From positions 1 through 64,000 of the forward strand of contig NZ_MTHD01000003.1 in assembly GCF_001956855.1 (NCBI RefSeq): DNA of 64,000 bases, written 5' to 3'. The position numbers and the translations under genes are program-made. The notes under the pieces are model-generated. The model searched no databases. It had not been told where the DNA came from and was given only the letters and a program-made list of their open reading frames with translations. The DNA is from Azonexus hydrophilus. GTDB lineage: Bacteria; Pseudomonadota; Gammaproteobacteria; Burkholderiales; Rhodocyclaceae. This document shows, piece by piece, positions 56,109 to 64,000 of the stretch (positions are counted from its first letter, which is position 1; each line of letters opens with the position of its first letter).

Positions 56109-56798
56109 ATGAACGAATCCCTACACGTATCCAGCCAGTTCGACGAAGACCTCGGCCGTCTGCGCACGCATGTGCTGCAGATGGGCGGTCTGGTCGAAAC
56201 CCAGATTTCCGCCGCCATCGATGCCTACACGACAGGCGAGGTTGCCAGCGTGAAGACCATCGTCGAGACTGACCGCAAGGTCAACGACCTGGAAAAGGCC
56301 ATCGACGACGATTGCGCCCACATCATCGCCAAGCGCCAGCCGACCGCTTCCGACCTGCGCCTGGTGCTCGGCATCAGCAAGATCGTCACCGATCTGGAGC
56401 GTGCCGGCGACGAAGCCAAGAAGATCGCCAAGGGCGTGCGCCGCATCTACGAAGCCGGGCACATGCCGGCCCAGTATGGCGTCGGCATCCGCCATCTGGC
56501 CGAAGCCGCGCTGACGATGGTACGCCAGGCACTCGACGCTTTCGCCCGGCTTGACGGCACCCTGGCGGTAAGCGTCATCCGTGCCGATGCCGACGTCGAT
56601 GTCGAATTCAAGTCGATCATCCGCCAGTTGATCACGCACATGATGGAAGACCCGCGTACCATTACGACCTCGATCGATATCATCTCGATCTCGCGGGCCA
56701 TCGAACGTATCGGCGATCATGCAAAGAACATTTCCGAGCAGGTGATCTTCGTGGTAGAAGGCCGTGATATCCGTCACAACAAGGAGGCGATCAAGTGA
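56109..56798 (+). CDS. phoU: Phosphate signalling regulator PhoU
   Basis: A 229 aa, all-helical protein made of two three-helix PhoU repeats, each with a metal-binding E/D-x-x-x-D pattern (LERAGDEAKKIA and IERIGDHAKNIS). It links PstB activity to PhoR and restrains the Pho response when phosphate is ample. AGGAGC precedes the start, 13 bases after pstB. Confidence 0.95.
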   Translation: MNESLHVSSQFDEDLGRLRTHVLQMGGLVETQISAAIDAYTTGEVASVKTIVETDRKVNDLEKAIDDDCAHIIAKRQPTASDLRLVLGISKIVTDLERAGDEAKKIAKGVRRIYEAGHMPAQYGVGIRHLAEAALTMVRQALDAFARLDGTLAVSVIRADADVDVEFKSIIRQLITHMMEDPRTITTSIDIISISRAIERIGDHAKNISEQVIFVVEGRDIRHNKEAIK

Positions 56799-57481
56799 CA
56801 CCGACGATTCTGGTCGTCGAGGACGAACCGGCGATTCAGGAACTGGTTGTAATCAACCTCAAGCACGCCGGCTTTCTCGTCGTGCGTGCCGGCAGCGCGG
56901 AAGAGGCCGATTCGGCGATTCGCGCCGCCTTGCCCGATCTGGTGATCCTCGACTGGATGCTGCCCGGCCAGTCGGGTGTCGCGCTGGCGAAGAAGATTCG
57001 CGGCGATGAACGCACGCGCGAGATTCCGATCATCATGCTGACCGCCCGCGTCCACGAAGAAGACAAGGTGCAGGGACTCGACGCCGGCGCCGACGACTAC
57101 GTGACCAAGCCCTTCTCGCCGAAGGAACTGGTCGCCCGCGTCCGCGCCGTCTTGCGCCGCCGGGCGCCGCACCTGGCCGGCGAAGCAGTGGAAGTGGCCG
57201 ACCTCCAGCTCAATCCGGCGACGCACCGCGTGCTGGCCGCCGGCATGCCAATCGAACTCGGGCCGACCGAGTTCCGCCTGCTGTTCTTTTTCATGACGCA
57301 CGCCGAGCGTGTTTATACCCGCGCCCAGTTGCTCGACGAAGTCTGGGGCGACCATGTGTTCATCGAGGAGCGCACTGTCGACGTCCATATCCGTCGCCTG
57401 CGCGCGGCACTCGAATCCTCAGGCCATCACGAACGGGTTGAAACCGTGCGTGGCACAGGCTACCGCTTCCGGGGAGCCTGA
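56795..57481 (+). CDS. phoB: Phosphate response regulator PhoB
   Basis: A 228 aa OmpR-class regulator. The receiver has the acidic pair VVEDEPA and the phospho-acceptor in LVILDWMLPGQSG; the winged-helix output ends RLRAALESSGH...VRGTGYRF. GTG 56795 overlaps the phoU stop. It would bind the Pho boxes described at 52217, 33842 and 60042. Confidence 0.95.
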   Translation: MTPTILVVEDEPAIQELVVINLKHAGFLVVRAGSAEEADSAIRAALPDLVILDWMLPGQSGVALAKKIRGDERTREIPIIMLTARVHEEDKVQGLDAGADDYVTKPFSPKELVARVRAVLRRRAPHLAGEAVEVADLQLNPATHRVLAAGMPIELGPTEFRLLFFFMTHAERVYTRAQLLDEVWGDHVFIEERTVDVHIRRLRAALESSGHHERVETVRGTGYRFRGA

Positions 57482-57486
57482 GCGGC

Positions 57487-58767
57487 GTGCAGCGAGCCTT
57501 GTTTTATGGTGTGTTGACGGCGGCAATTGCCTTCCCGCTGGGTTATTTTGTCGAACAGTGGATGGGGTGGGTCCTGTTCTATACCGGTCTCAGCCTGCAT
57601 CTGGCGATGCATTACCGGAATTTTTCGCGACTCGAACGCTGGTCGCGCAAGCCGGTGCTCGACGCCAGCCTGGAAGGCGATGGTGAATGGGATCGGGTCT
57701 TCCGCCGTCTCTATCGCCACGAAAAGGAACTGCTGGAAAAGATCGAGCGGCGCGAACGCGACATCGCCCGGCTGATTGCCGCCGTGCATGCGATGAACGA
57801 CGGCATCGTGCTGCTCGACGGTGAATTCCGCATCCAGTTCTGCAACAAGACCGCCGAGCGACAGCTGGACCTCGCGTCGGTGACCGATCGTGGTGCACCG
57901 ATTGCCAATATCGTTCGCCAGCCAGCCTTTATCGACTACCTGGCCAAGGCCGATTTTTCCCGGCCGCTGGTGTTGCGTCTGGATCGCTATTTCGAGCGCG
58001 TGCTGTCGCTCTACCTGATCGCCTATGCCGAGAATCACTGGCTGCTGCAGGTCAAGGACATCACGCAGACCGACCGCCTCGACGGCATGCGCCGCGATTT
58101 CGTCGCCAATGTCTCGCATGAACTGCGTACGCCGCTGACGGTACTGTCCGGTTTCGTCGAAACCCTGCAGGAAATCGACGTCGATACCGAATCGCGCCAG
58201 CATTACCTGCAACTGATGGGCGAGCAGTCGCAGCGCATGCAGTCCATCGTCCAGGACCTGCTGACGCTGTCGTCGATCGAGTCGGCGCCGCCGCCGGAAG
58301 ATCAGCAGGTGGACATGGCGACGCTGGTGGACAAGCTGCGCCGCGACGCCGAAGCGCTGTCGGCCGGGCGCCACCGCATCCTGCTGGAAAGCGAAGGCCA
58401 GGGCGACCTGCTCGGGTCGGAATCGGAGCTGGTCAGCGCGCTCGCCAACCTGGTTTCCAATGCCGTGCGCTACACGCCGGCCGGCGGCAGTATCACGTTG
58501 ATCTGGAAAATCTCGGCCGCCGGTGCTGAATTCGCCGTCCAGGACACCGGCATCGGCATCGACCCCAAGCACATCCCGCGCTTGACCGAACGTTTCTACC
58601 GCGTCGACCGCGGCCGCTCGCGCGACGCCGGCGGCACCGGGCTGGGCCTGGCGATCGTCAAGCATTCGCTGAGCCGCCACCAGGCGACGCTGGAAATCAC
58701 CAGCAAGCCGGGCGAGGGCAGCCGCTTCGCCGCGAAATTCCCGTCCAGCCGGGTGACCGGGGTTTAA
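57487..58767 (+). CDS. phoR: Phosphate sensor kinase PhoR
   Basis: A 426 aa membrane-anchored histidine kinase. Two short N-terminal helices are followed by a PAS domain (about 95-190), the His box [19 protein letters not shown], and the ATPase domain ([24 protein letters not shown]). GTG 57487 lies five bases after phoB. The 3' end overlaps convergent purT by four bases. Confidence 0.94.
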   Translation: MQRALFYGVLTAAIAFPLGYFVEQWMGWVLFYTGLSLHLAMHYRNFSRLERWSRKPVLDASLEGDGEWDRVFRRLYRHEKELLEKIERRERDIARLIAAVHAMNDGIVLLDGEFRIQFCNKTAERQLDLASVTDRGAPIANIVRQPAFIDYLAKADFSRPLVLRLDRYFERVLSLYLIAYAENHWLLQVKDITQTDRLDGMRRDFVANVSHELRTPLTVLSGFVETLQEIDVDTESRQHYLQLMGEQSQRMQSIVQDLLTLSSIESAPPPEDQQVDMATLVDKLRRDAEALSAGRHRILLESEGQGDLLGSESELVSALANLVSNAVRYTPAGGSITLIWKISAAGAEFAVQDTGIGIDPKHIPRLTERFYRVDRGRSRDAGGTGLGLAIVKHSLSRHQATLEITSKPGEGSRFAAKFPSSRVTGV

Positions 58768-59963
58768 CCCCCAAGCGGCTTGACCTTGCTGGCGGCCAGT
58801 TTGGCGCGGCTGCGGGCTTCGTCGGTATCGGCGCCGTTGGCAACGGCAACCCCCATGCGGCGTTTGACGAAGGATTCCGGCTTGCCGAACAGGCGCAGAT
58901 CGCTGCACGGTACGGCCAGCGCTTCCTCGATGCCGCTGAAGGCAATGCCGCTGGCTTCCATGCCGCCGTAGATGACGGCCGAGGCGCCGGCTTCGCGCAG
59001 TCCGGTATCGACCGGCAGGCCGAGGATGGCACGGGCGTGCAGTTCGAACTCCGAGAAGCGCTGCGAGCACAGCGTCACCAGCCCGGTGTCGTGCGGGCGC
59101 GGGCTGACTTCCGAGAACCACACCATGTCGCCCTTGACGAACAATTCGACGCCGAACAGGCCGCGCCCGCCGAGGTTGCCGGTGACGGCGGCGGCGATTT
59201 CCTGCGAGCGCTGCAGCGCGGCCGGCGTCATCGCCTGCGGTTGCCAGGATTCGACGTAGTCGCCGGCGACCTGCACATGGCCGATCGGTTCGCAGAAGCG
59301 GGTGACCACGGCGCCGCCGGCATCGCGGGCGCGCACCGTCAGCAGCGTGATCTCGTAGTCGAAGTCGATGAAGCCTTCGACGATGACCCGGCCCTGGTTC
59401 ACCCGACCGCCGCTGGCCGCGTAGTCCCAGGCTTTCGCCACGTCGTCGGGGCCGCGCAGCAGCGACTGGCCTTTGCCGGAAGACGACATCACCGGCTTGA
59501 CGATGCAGGGATAGCCGATTTCATCATCAATGGCCGCCTGCAATTCGGCCAGCGAATCGGCGAAGCGGTAGGGTGAAGTCGGCAGGCCGAGTTCCTCGGC
59601 CGCCAGCCGGCGGATGCCTTCGCGATTCATCGTCAGCCTGGCGGCGCGGGCGGTCGGGATGACTTCGGCCAGCCCGGCTGCTTCGATCTCGACCAGCATG
59701 TCGGTGGCGATGGCTTCGATTTCCGGCACGATCAGATGCGGTTTTTCCAGCTCGACCAGCCGGCGCAGCGTCGCCCCGTCGGTCATCGAAATGACGTGGG
59801 CGCGATGCGCGACCTGGTGGCCGGGCGCATTCTCGTAACGGTCGACGGCGATCACCTCGACGCCAAGGCGCTGCAGCGCAATGATCACTTCCTTGCCGAG
59901 TTCGCCCGCGCCGAGCAGCATGACGCGGGTGGCGGAGGGCGATAGCGGGGTGCCGATTTGCAT
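58764..59963 (-). CDS. purT: Formate-dependent GAR transformylase PurT
   Basis: A 399 aa ATP-grasp enzyme of purine synthesis, converting glycinamide ribonucleotide to its formyl derivative with formate and [20 protein letters not shown] is the N-terminal nucleotide fold, [12 protein letters not shown] the ATP-grasp loop, and [14 protein letters not shown] the metal-binding region. AAGGACATCCC precedes the ATG. It is not evidently connected with the phosphate genes. Confidence 0.95.
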   Translation of the reverse strand: MQIGTPLSPSATRVMLLGAGELGKEVIIALQRLGVEVIAVDRYENAPGHQVAHRAHVISMTDGATLRRLVELEKPHLIVPEIEAIATDMLVEIEAAGLAEVIPTARAARLTMNREGIRRLAAEELGLPTSPYRFADSLAELQAAIDDEIGYPCIVKPVMSSSGKGQSLLRGPDDVAKAWDYAASGGRVNQGRVIVEGFIDFDYEITLLTVRARDAGGAVVTRFCEPIGHVQVAGDYVESWQPQAMTPAALQRSQEIAAAVTGNLGGRGLFGVELFVKGDMVWFSEVSPRPHDTGLVTLCSQRFSEFELHARAILGLPVDTGLREAGASAVIYGGMEASGIAFSGIEEALAVPCSDLRLFGKPESFVKRRMGVAVANGADTDEARSRAKLAASKVKPLGG

Positions 59964-60041
59964 GGGATGTCCTTTTTACGGTCGACGGCGAAAATCGGGC
60001 AAATCTAGGCGTGGACCGCAGGAATTGCAAGTGCTGGCGCA

Positions 60042-60070
60042 TTGTCACCGTTTCGTCACATCGTCGTCAT
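60042..60070 (+). promoter_or_regulatory. Triple Pho-type half-sites upstream of plcP-like gene
   Basis: TTGTCAC, CGTT, TCGTCAC, ATCG, TCGTCAT: three 7-base half-sites, each matching the GTCAT/GTCAC core, at an exact 11-base period, ending 33 bases before ATG 60104. This is the architecture of a tandem Pho box. It lies in the 140-bp gap divergent to purT. Confidence 0.65.
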
Positions 60071-60103
60071 ATGCGTTTCACGCGGGCTGGCTATCGTGCC
60101 CGC

Positions 60104-60904
60104 ATGCCCAAAGTCAGAAGCTTGTTCTTGTCCGACATCCACCTAGGCACGCGGGCGTGCCAGGCGGATCGACTCCTCGATTTCCTGCGCGAGCACCCGG
60201 CCGAGCAGACTTTCCTGATCGGCGACATCGTCGATTTCTGGGCGATGAGCCGCAGCATCTGCTGGACTCAGGCGCAGAACACCGTGGTGCAGAAACTGTT
60301 GCGCCGGGCGCGCAATGGCGAACGCGTGGTGTTCATCCCTGGCAATCACGACGAGGTGCTGCGCGAGTATTGCGGCACGGTCTTCGGCGATATCGAAGTC
60401 GCTGACCAACTGATGCACGAGACCGCCGACGGCAAGCGCTACCTGCTGATCCACGGCGACCAGTTCGACCAGGTGACGCGCCATCACCGCTGGGTGGCGG
60501 TGCTGGGCGACAAGGCCTACGACCTGCTGGTCCGGATCAATCACCTGCTTTCCTGGGTGCGCCGCAAACTCGGGCGGCCCGGCTACTGGTCGCTGGCCGG
60601 TTATGCCAAGCGACGGGTCAAGACGGCGCTCAATTTCATCTTCGATTTCGAGGAATCGGCGGTGCACCACGCCCGCGAACGCGGTCTCGATGGCGTCATC
60701 TGCGGCCACATCCACTGGGCGACGATCCGCGACATCGATGGCCTGGCCTACATCAATTGTGGCGACTGGGTCGATTCCTGCACCGCCATCGTCGAACACT
60801 TCGACGGTCGCCTGGAACTCGTCGCCTGGGGCGAGCTGGAAGTGCAGCAGCGGCAACTGGCCGCACCGGCAGCGATGCCGGACAACGAAACAGTCGAGGT
60901 CTGA
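60104..60904 (+). CDS. PlcP-like metallophosphoesterase (LpxH-like fold)
   Basis: A 266 aa calcineurin-fold phosphoesterase. All metal motifs are intact: LSDIHLG at 7-13, GDIVDFW, PGNHDE, LIHGDQFD and CGHIHWA. Generic annotation would be UDP-2,3-diacylglucosamine hydrolase. However, the layout (ACQADRLLDFL, VDFWAMSRS, GDWVDSCTAIVEH) resembles PlcP, the phospholipase C that strips phospholipid head groups during phosphate starvation in alpha- and gammaproteobacteria. The triple Pho site, the adjacent GT4 gene and nearby dgkA support PlcP. There is no clear ribosome site before ATG 60104; an in-frame ATG lies at 60071. Confidence 0.72.
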   Translation: MPKVRSLFLSDIHLGTRACQADRLLDFLREHPAEQTFLIGDIVDFWAMSRSICWTQAQNTVVQKLLRRARNGERVVFIPGNHDEVLREYCGTVFGDIEVADQLMHETADGKRYLLIHGDQFDQVTRHHRWVAVLGDKAYDLLVRINHLLSWVRRKLGRPGYWSLAGYAKRRVKTALNFIFDFEESAVHHARERGLDGVICGHIHWATIRDIDGLAYINCGDWVDSCTAIVEHFDGRLELVAWGELEVQQRQLAAPAAMPDNETVEV

Positions 60905-60905
60905 A

Positions 60906-62087
60906 ATGCGCGTATTGATGGTGTCTGATGTCTATTTTCCGCGGGTCAATGGCGTGTCGACGTCGATCGAGACCTTTCGCCGGACGCTGGCGCTCCAGGG
61001 CGTCGAGGTTCGCCTGGTGGTGCCGCGCTACGGCGACGAGCCCGATGAGCCGGGGATCATCCGCGTTGCCGGCCGGCCGGTGCCGGGTGACCGCGAGGAC
61101 CGGCTGGTCGGCTGGCGGGCGATGCATCGTGCCGTGCTGGCAGCGGCCCGCGATTGCGACCTGATTCATGTGCAGACCCCGTTCATCGCCCATTACGCGG
61201 GCCTGAAGGCGGCCCGCACGCTGGGCCTGCCGGTGGTGGCCACCTATCACACGCTGTTCGAGGAATACATCGCGCACTACGCGCCCTTCCTGCCGGCCGG
61301 CTGGTTGCGCCGGCAGGCGCGGTCGCTGTCGCGGCGCCAGTGCAATGCGCTCGACGCGGTCATCGTGCCGTCGCGGGCGATGCGCGACCGGCTGACCGAT
61401 TACGGCGTGCTCGCCGACCTGCATGTGCTGCCAACGGGGATTCCGCTGGCCCAGTTCGCCGCCGGCGACGGTGCTGAGTTCCGGCGTCAGCACGACATCC
61501 CGGCCGGGCGTCCGCTGGCCCTGTTTGTCGGCCGGGTGGCGCATGAAAAGAATATTGGCTTCCTGTTCGAAGCCTTGCAGCATGCGCATCGGCAGCATCC
61601 AGGCATCCTCCTCGTCGTTGCCGGCGAAGGGCCGGCGATGGCCGACCTGCAGGCGCAGGTCGCGGCTCTCGGCCTGGCTGACTCGGTCCGCTTCATCGGC
61701 TACCTCGACCGGCGTCAGGGCTTGCCCGCCTGTTATGCGGCAGCCGATGTCTTCGTCTTTGCCTCGCGCACCGAAACCCAGGGCCTGGTCCTACTCGAAG
61801 CCATGGCCGCCGGCTTGCCGGTGATCGCGCTGTCGGCCATGGGCACCGCCGACATCCTCGATGCCGGCTGCGGCTGCTTCACGCCGCCCGACGATCCGGC
61901 GGCATTCGGCGAAGTGCTGGGCCGGATGCTGGCCAATCCGGCGGCCTGGGGGCATCTGGCGGCGGAGGCTGGAGAGTATGCCCGCTCGTGGTCGGATAGC
62001 GCCATGGCCAGCCGGCTGGCCGGGCTGTACGGCCAGTTGCAGCAGGCGAAAATGGCCGCCGGCGAGCCGTCGACCGCAAACGCCTGA
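60906..62087 (+). CDS. Glycosyltransferase family 4, candidate diacylglycerol glycosyltransferase
   Basis: A 393 aa GT-B enzyme. The N-terminal acceptor domain begins MRVLMVSDVYFPRVNGVSTS and includes TYHTLFEEYIAHY; the C-terminal donor domain has FVGRVAHEKNIGF and the EX7E-type segment ETQGLVLLEAMAAGLPV. It starts one base after the phosphoesterase stop, so the pair is coupled, as plcP and agt are in lipid-remodelling bacteria. The acceptor as diacylglycerol is inference from context; many GT4 enzymes use other acceptors. Confidence 0.8.
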   Translation: MRVLMVSDVYFPRVNGVSTSIETFRRTLALQGVEVRLVVPRYGDEPDEPGIIRVAGRPVPGDREDRLVGWRAMHRAVLAAARDCDLIHVQTPFIAHYAGLKAARTLGLPVVATYHTLFEEYIAHYAPFLPAGWLRRQARSLSRRQCNALDAVIVPSRAMRDRLTDYGVLADLHVLPTGIPLAQFAAGDGAEFRRQHDIPAGRPLALFVGRVAHEKNIGFLFEALQHAHRQHPGILLVVAGEGPAMADLQAQVAALGLADSVRFIGYLDRRQGLPACYAAADVFVFASRTETQGLVLLEAMAAGLPVIALSAMGTADILDAGCGCFTPPDDPAAFGEVLGRMLANPAAWGHLAAEAGEYARSWSDSAMASRLAGLYGQLQQAKMAAGEPSTANA

Positions 62088-62093
62088 GCTCGC

Positions 62094-62468
62094 TCAGATA
62101 TCTTCGATGACCGGCACCAGCCGGTCGACGGCGCGCAGGCGTTCGGCCATGACGCGCATCACCTGCATGGCGAAGAACGGGGTGTTCTGCACCAGGAACT
62201 GAAAGCGCTTTTCGTCGATGGCAACGAATTCGCTGTCGCTGGTGGCGACGACCGTTGCCGAACGCGGACCGGGAGAAACCAGGCCCATTTCACCGACGAT
62301 GCTGCCGTGCTGGAGCTGTTCAACAACGCGGTTGTTGACCATGACATCGGCGCTGCCATTGGTCAGTACATACATCACGCCGCCTTCGTCGCCTTCGCCG
62401 AACAGCGTTTGGCCGGCAGGAATGCCGACGATGGTCGGGTTGTGGGCGAACAGTTCGAAGAAAACCAT
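62094..62468 (-). CDS. Stand-alone cyclic-nucleotide-binding domain protein
   Basis: A 124 aa protein consisting of one CNMP-binding beta-barrel (GEGDEGGVMYVLTNGSADVM, then GSIVGEMGLVSPGPRSATVV). There is no DNA-binding or catalytic domain. The phosphate-cassette region GEMGLVSPGPRSAT matches the family. It is convergent with the GT4 gene and divergent from dgkA. A Pho-type box at 62525-62542 is oriented toward it. The effector and target are unknown. Confidence 0.82.
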   Translation of the reverse strand: MVFFELFAHNPTIVGIPAGQTLFGEGDEGGVMYVLTNGSADVMVNNRVVEQLQHGSIVGEMGLVSPGPRSATVVATSDSEFVAIDEKRFQFLVQNTPFFAMQVMRVMAERLRAVDRLVPVIEDI

Positions 62469-62524
62469 GGGACTTTTCCGTGAGTTGAGATGGCTCTTTT
62501 TATCATGTCGCCGATGGTCCGGAT

Positions 62525-62542
62525 ATTTCTGCCGGATGACAG
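62525..62542 (-). promoter_or_regulatory. Candidate Pho box between cNMP gene and dgkA
   Basis: Read on the minus strand: CTGTCAT, CCGG, CAGAAAT. The first eleven bases equal those of the pstS box; the second half-site matches five of seven. A second pair with 11-base period (TCGTCAT / CGGTCAC, minus strand) lies at 62576-62593. These are weaker than the pstS box. Confidence 0.4.
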
Positions 62543-62651
62543 TCGGGCGCGGTTTGATCTGGCGCAAGCGCCGATGTGACCGGAAGATGACGATGGCTGT
62601 CATCAAGGTTACGCGAAGCCTGATTAACGTGGGGGCTTTCACGGAGCCCGC

Positions 62652-63068
62652 ATGCAACAACCCGCACCCGAGGAACTGGGCCTGGACCCGGCGAACGAAT
62701 CGCCCTTCAAGGGCAAGACCGGCCTGCGCCGGGTCTGGAATGCCTTCAACTACTCGCTCGACGGCCTGAAAGCCGCCTATCTCTGCGAAGACGCCTTCCG
62801 CCAGGAAACCTGGCTGGCGCTGCTGCTGATTCCGCTGGCGCTGTGGCTGCCGGTCGGCTGGCTGGCGACCGGGCTGCTGATCGCCAGTGTCCTGCTGGTG
62901 CTGGTCGTCGAACTGCTCAATTCCGCCATCGAAGCAGTGGTCGACCGCGTCAGCCTGGAGAACCACCGGCTGGCGAAGCGCGCCAAGGATATCGGCAGTG
63001 CCGCGGTACTTGTATCGCTGCTCCTGGTCTTCGTCGTCTGGGGCAGTGTCTTGCTGGAATTTTCTTGA
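62652..63068 (+). CDS. dgkA: Diacylglycerol kinase
   Basis: A 138 aa small membrane kinase phosphorylating diacylglycerol to phosphatidic acid. Three membrane helices and the signature NSAIEAVVDRV followed by HRLAKRAKDIGSAAV are present. An N-terminal ~30-residue soluble extension precedes the usual start. ACGGAG lies before the ATG. Diacylglycerol is the product expected from a PlcP phospholipase, so its place next to the plcP-like gene is notable. A terminal GT4 gene follows after 13 bases. Confidence 0.93.
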   Translation: MQQPAPEELGLDPANESPFKGKTGLRRVWNAFNYSLDGLKAAYLCEDAFRQETWLALLLIPLALWLPVGWLATGLLIASVLLVLVVELLNSAIEAVVDRVSLENHRLAKRAKDIGSAAVLVSLLLVFVVWGSVLLEFS

Positions 63069-63081
63069 TGGAGATTGCCTG

Positions 63082-64000
63082 ATGCTGGAAATTGCCTTCG
63101 TCACCGAAACCTACCCGCCGGAAGTGAACGGCGTGGCCATGACCGTCGGTCGGCTGGTCGGCGGCCTGCGCGACTGCGGTCACCGCGTCGAGGTTCTGCG
63201 TCCGCGCCAGGGCAAGACGGACGCCGGCAGCGAACTGGACACGCCCTTGCCCGGGGTGCCCTTGCCCGGCTATCCCGGCTTGCGCTTCGGCCTGCCCGCC
63301 GGGCGCGAACTGGTCCGGCGCTGGCGCAAGCGCCGGCCGGATCTGGTCCATGTCGTGACCGAGGGGCCGCTCGGTTGGTCCGCGGTCGGCGCAGCGCGCC
63401 GGCTGGGGATACCGGTGACCTCCGGCTTTCATACCAATTTCGACCGCTATAGCGTGCATTACGGCATGGGCTGGCTGCGGCCGGCGGTGGCGGCGTATCT
63501 GCGCGTACTGCACCGGCGGACGCTGGCGACGATGGTGCCGACCGAGGCGCTGGCTGCCGAACTGGCGGGCGAGGGCGTGCCGGGCGTGCGCGTGGTTGGC
63601 CGCGGGGTCGATTGCCACCTGTATGACCCGGCCCGGCGCAGTGACGAACTGCGCAGCAGTTGGGGCGTCAGCGGCGAGGGGCCGGTCTGCCTCTACGTTG
63701 GCCGGCTGGCACCGGAAAAGAATCTGGCGCTGGTCGAGAAGTGTTTTGCCGCAATCCAGGTCTGGCATCCGGCCGCGCGCATGGTCTGGGTTGGCGATGG
63801 TCCGTCGGCGCAGCGTCTTGCGGTCGACCACCCGGATCACCACTTTTCCGGCATGCGTCATGGCGAGGATCTGGCGGCGCATTACGCCAGCGCCGATCTG
63901 TTCCTTTTTCCCAGTCTCAGTGAAACCTACGGCAACGTGGTGGCCGAGGCGATGGCCAGCGGCGTGCCGGTGATCGCCTATCGCAGTGCGGCAGCGGCCG
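63082..64000 (+). CDS. Glycosyltransferase family 4 (partial, second copy)
   Basis: An open gene running off the right edge, about 306 codons visible. It starts MLEIAFVTETYPPEVNGVAM with a GGAGATT ribosome site before ATG 63082. GFHTNFDRYSVHYGMGW, LYVGRLAPEKNLALV and SETYGNVVAEAMASGVPV mark a GT4 enzyme resembling mannosyl- or glucosyl-lipid synthases (MgtA/SqdX-like). It is probably co-transcribed with dgkA. Acceptor and donor are unknown. Confidence 0.85.
   Translation, partial: MLEIAFVTETYPPEVNGVAMTVGRLVGGLRDCGHRVEVLRPRQGKTDAGSELDTPLPGVPLPGYPGLRFGLPAGRELVRRWRKRRPDLVHVVTEGPLGWSAVGAARRLGIPVTSGFHTNFDRYSVHYGMGWLRPAVAAYLRVLHRRTLATMVPTEALAAELAGEGVPGVRVVGRGVDCHLYDPARRSDELRSSWGVSGEGPVCLYVGRLAPEKNLALVEKCFAAIQVWHPAARMVWVGDGPSAQRLAVDHPDHHFSGMRHGEDLAAHYASADLFLFPSLSETYGNVVAEAMASGVPVIAYRSAAAA

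Noticed and set aside
60104-60904. Plain LpxH annotation for the metallophosphoesterase
   Set aside because: The motifs fit both families, but the length, the segment around VDFWAMS, the Pho-type repeats and the GT4/DgkA neighbours favour PlcP. LpxH is kept as the main alternative.

Overview
This 64 kb window is GC-rich and gene-dense. No intergenic gap exceeds about 260 bases, and I saw no tRNA, rRNA, CRISPR array or insertion sequence. The gene content points to a betaproteobacterium, most likely Rhodocyclales (Dechloromonas / Azospira / Accumulibacter-like). The pointers are a proteobacterial cbb cluster, an epd-pgk-pyk-fba set, mannitol/chloroaromatic-type TRAP genes, a phasin, polyphosphate:AMP phosphotransferase and pstSCAB-phoUBR. 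That assignment is inference from gene content; no marker gene such as 16S rRNA is present.

Region 1 (1-18322) is central carbon metabolism. A divergent cbbY faces a Calvin-cycle operon: fructose bisphosphatase, phosphoribulokinase, transketolase, GAPDH and class II aldolase, then after a terminator ribulose-phosphate epimerase and phosphoglycolate phosphatase. It meets an opposing glycolytic/gluconeogenic operon (epd, pgk, a degenerate receiver-GGDEF protein, pyk, a second aldolase). A small orphan gene, a second gap and a second transketolase follow. Rubisco is not in the window.

Region 2 (18323-31116) holds a lipoprotein, a split TRAP transporter (QM on one strand, P convergent on the other), a second fructose bisphosphatase, a PAS-GGDEF-EAL protein, a redoxin, rsmE, pap, argA and yggX.

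Region 3 (31124-38776) holds a PhoX phosphatase operon that includes very small genes and has a Pho box, then an EAL-CBS-GGDEF protein, a phasin, rpiA, an H1-like lysine/alanine/proline-rich protein and an atypical metallo-beta-lactamase-fold protein.

Region 4 (38804-45425) is an arsenic resistance island: redox-disulfide protein, ArsP-like permease, a divergent ArsC, then an arsR-arsC-acr3-arsD-arsA operon ending in an ECF sigma factor.

Region 5 (45491-50367) is a defence-type island: an orphan YgiT zinc-finger gene beside an antitoxin remnant, a RelE/HigB-HigA-like toxin-antitoxin pair, a DUF4268 protein and a fused nuclease-methyltransferase. A chemoreceptor follows.

Region 6 (52120-64000) is phosphate-centred. 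pstSCAB-phoUBR begins with a clear Pho box. Beyond convergent purT lies a metallophosphoesterase resembling the PlcP phospholipase C of phosphate-starvation lipid remodelling, preceded by three Pho-type half-sites at exact 11-base period. Then come a GT4 glycosyltransferase, a lone cyclic-nucleotide-binding domain, diacylglycerol kinase and a second GT4 enzyme running off the edge. I read this as a candidate phosphate-responsive lipid-remodelling module, and it is the most interesting item here. The palindrome GCGGTCGACCGC and its half GCGGTCGAC recur throughout the window, in genes and between them, far more often than composition predicts.
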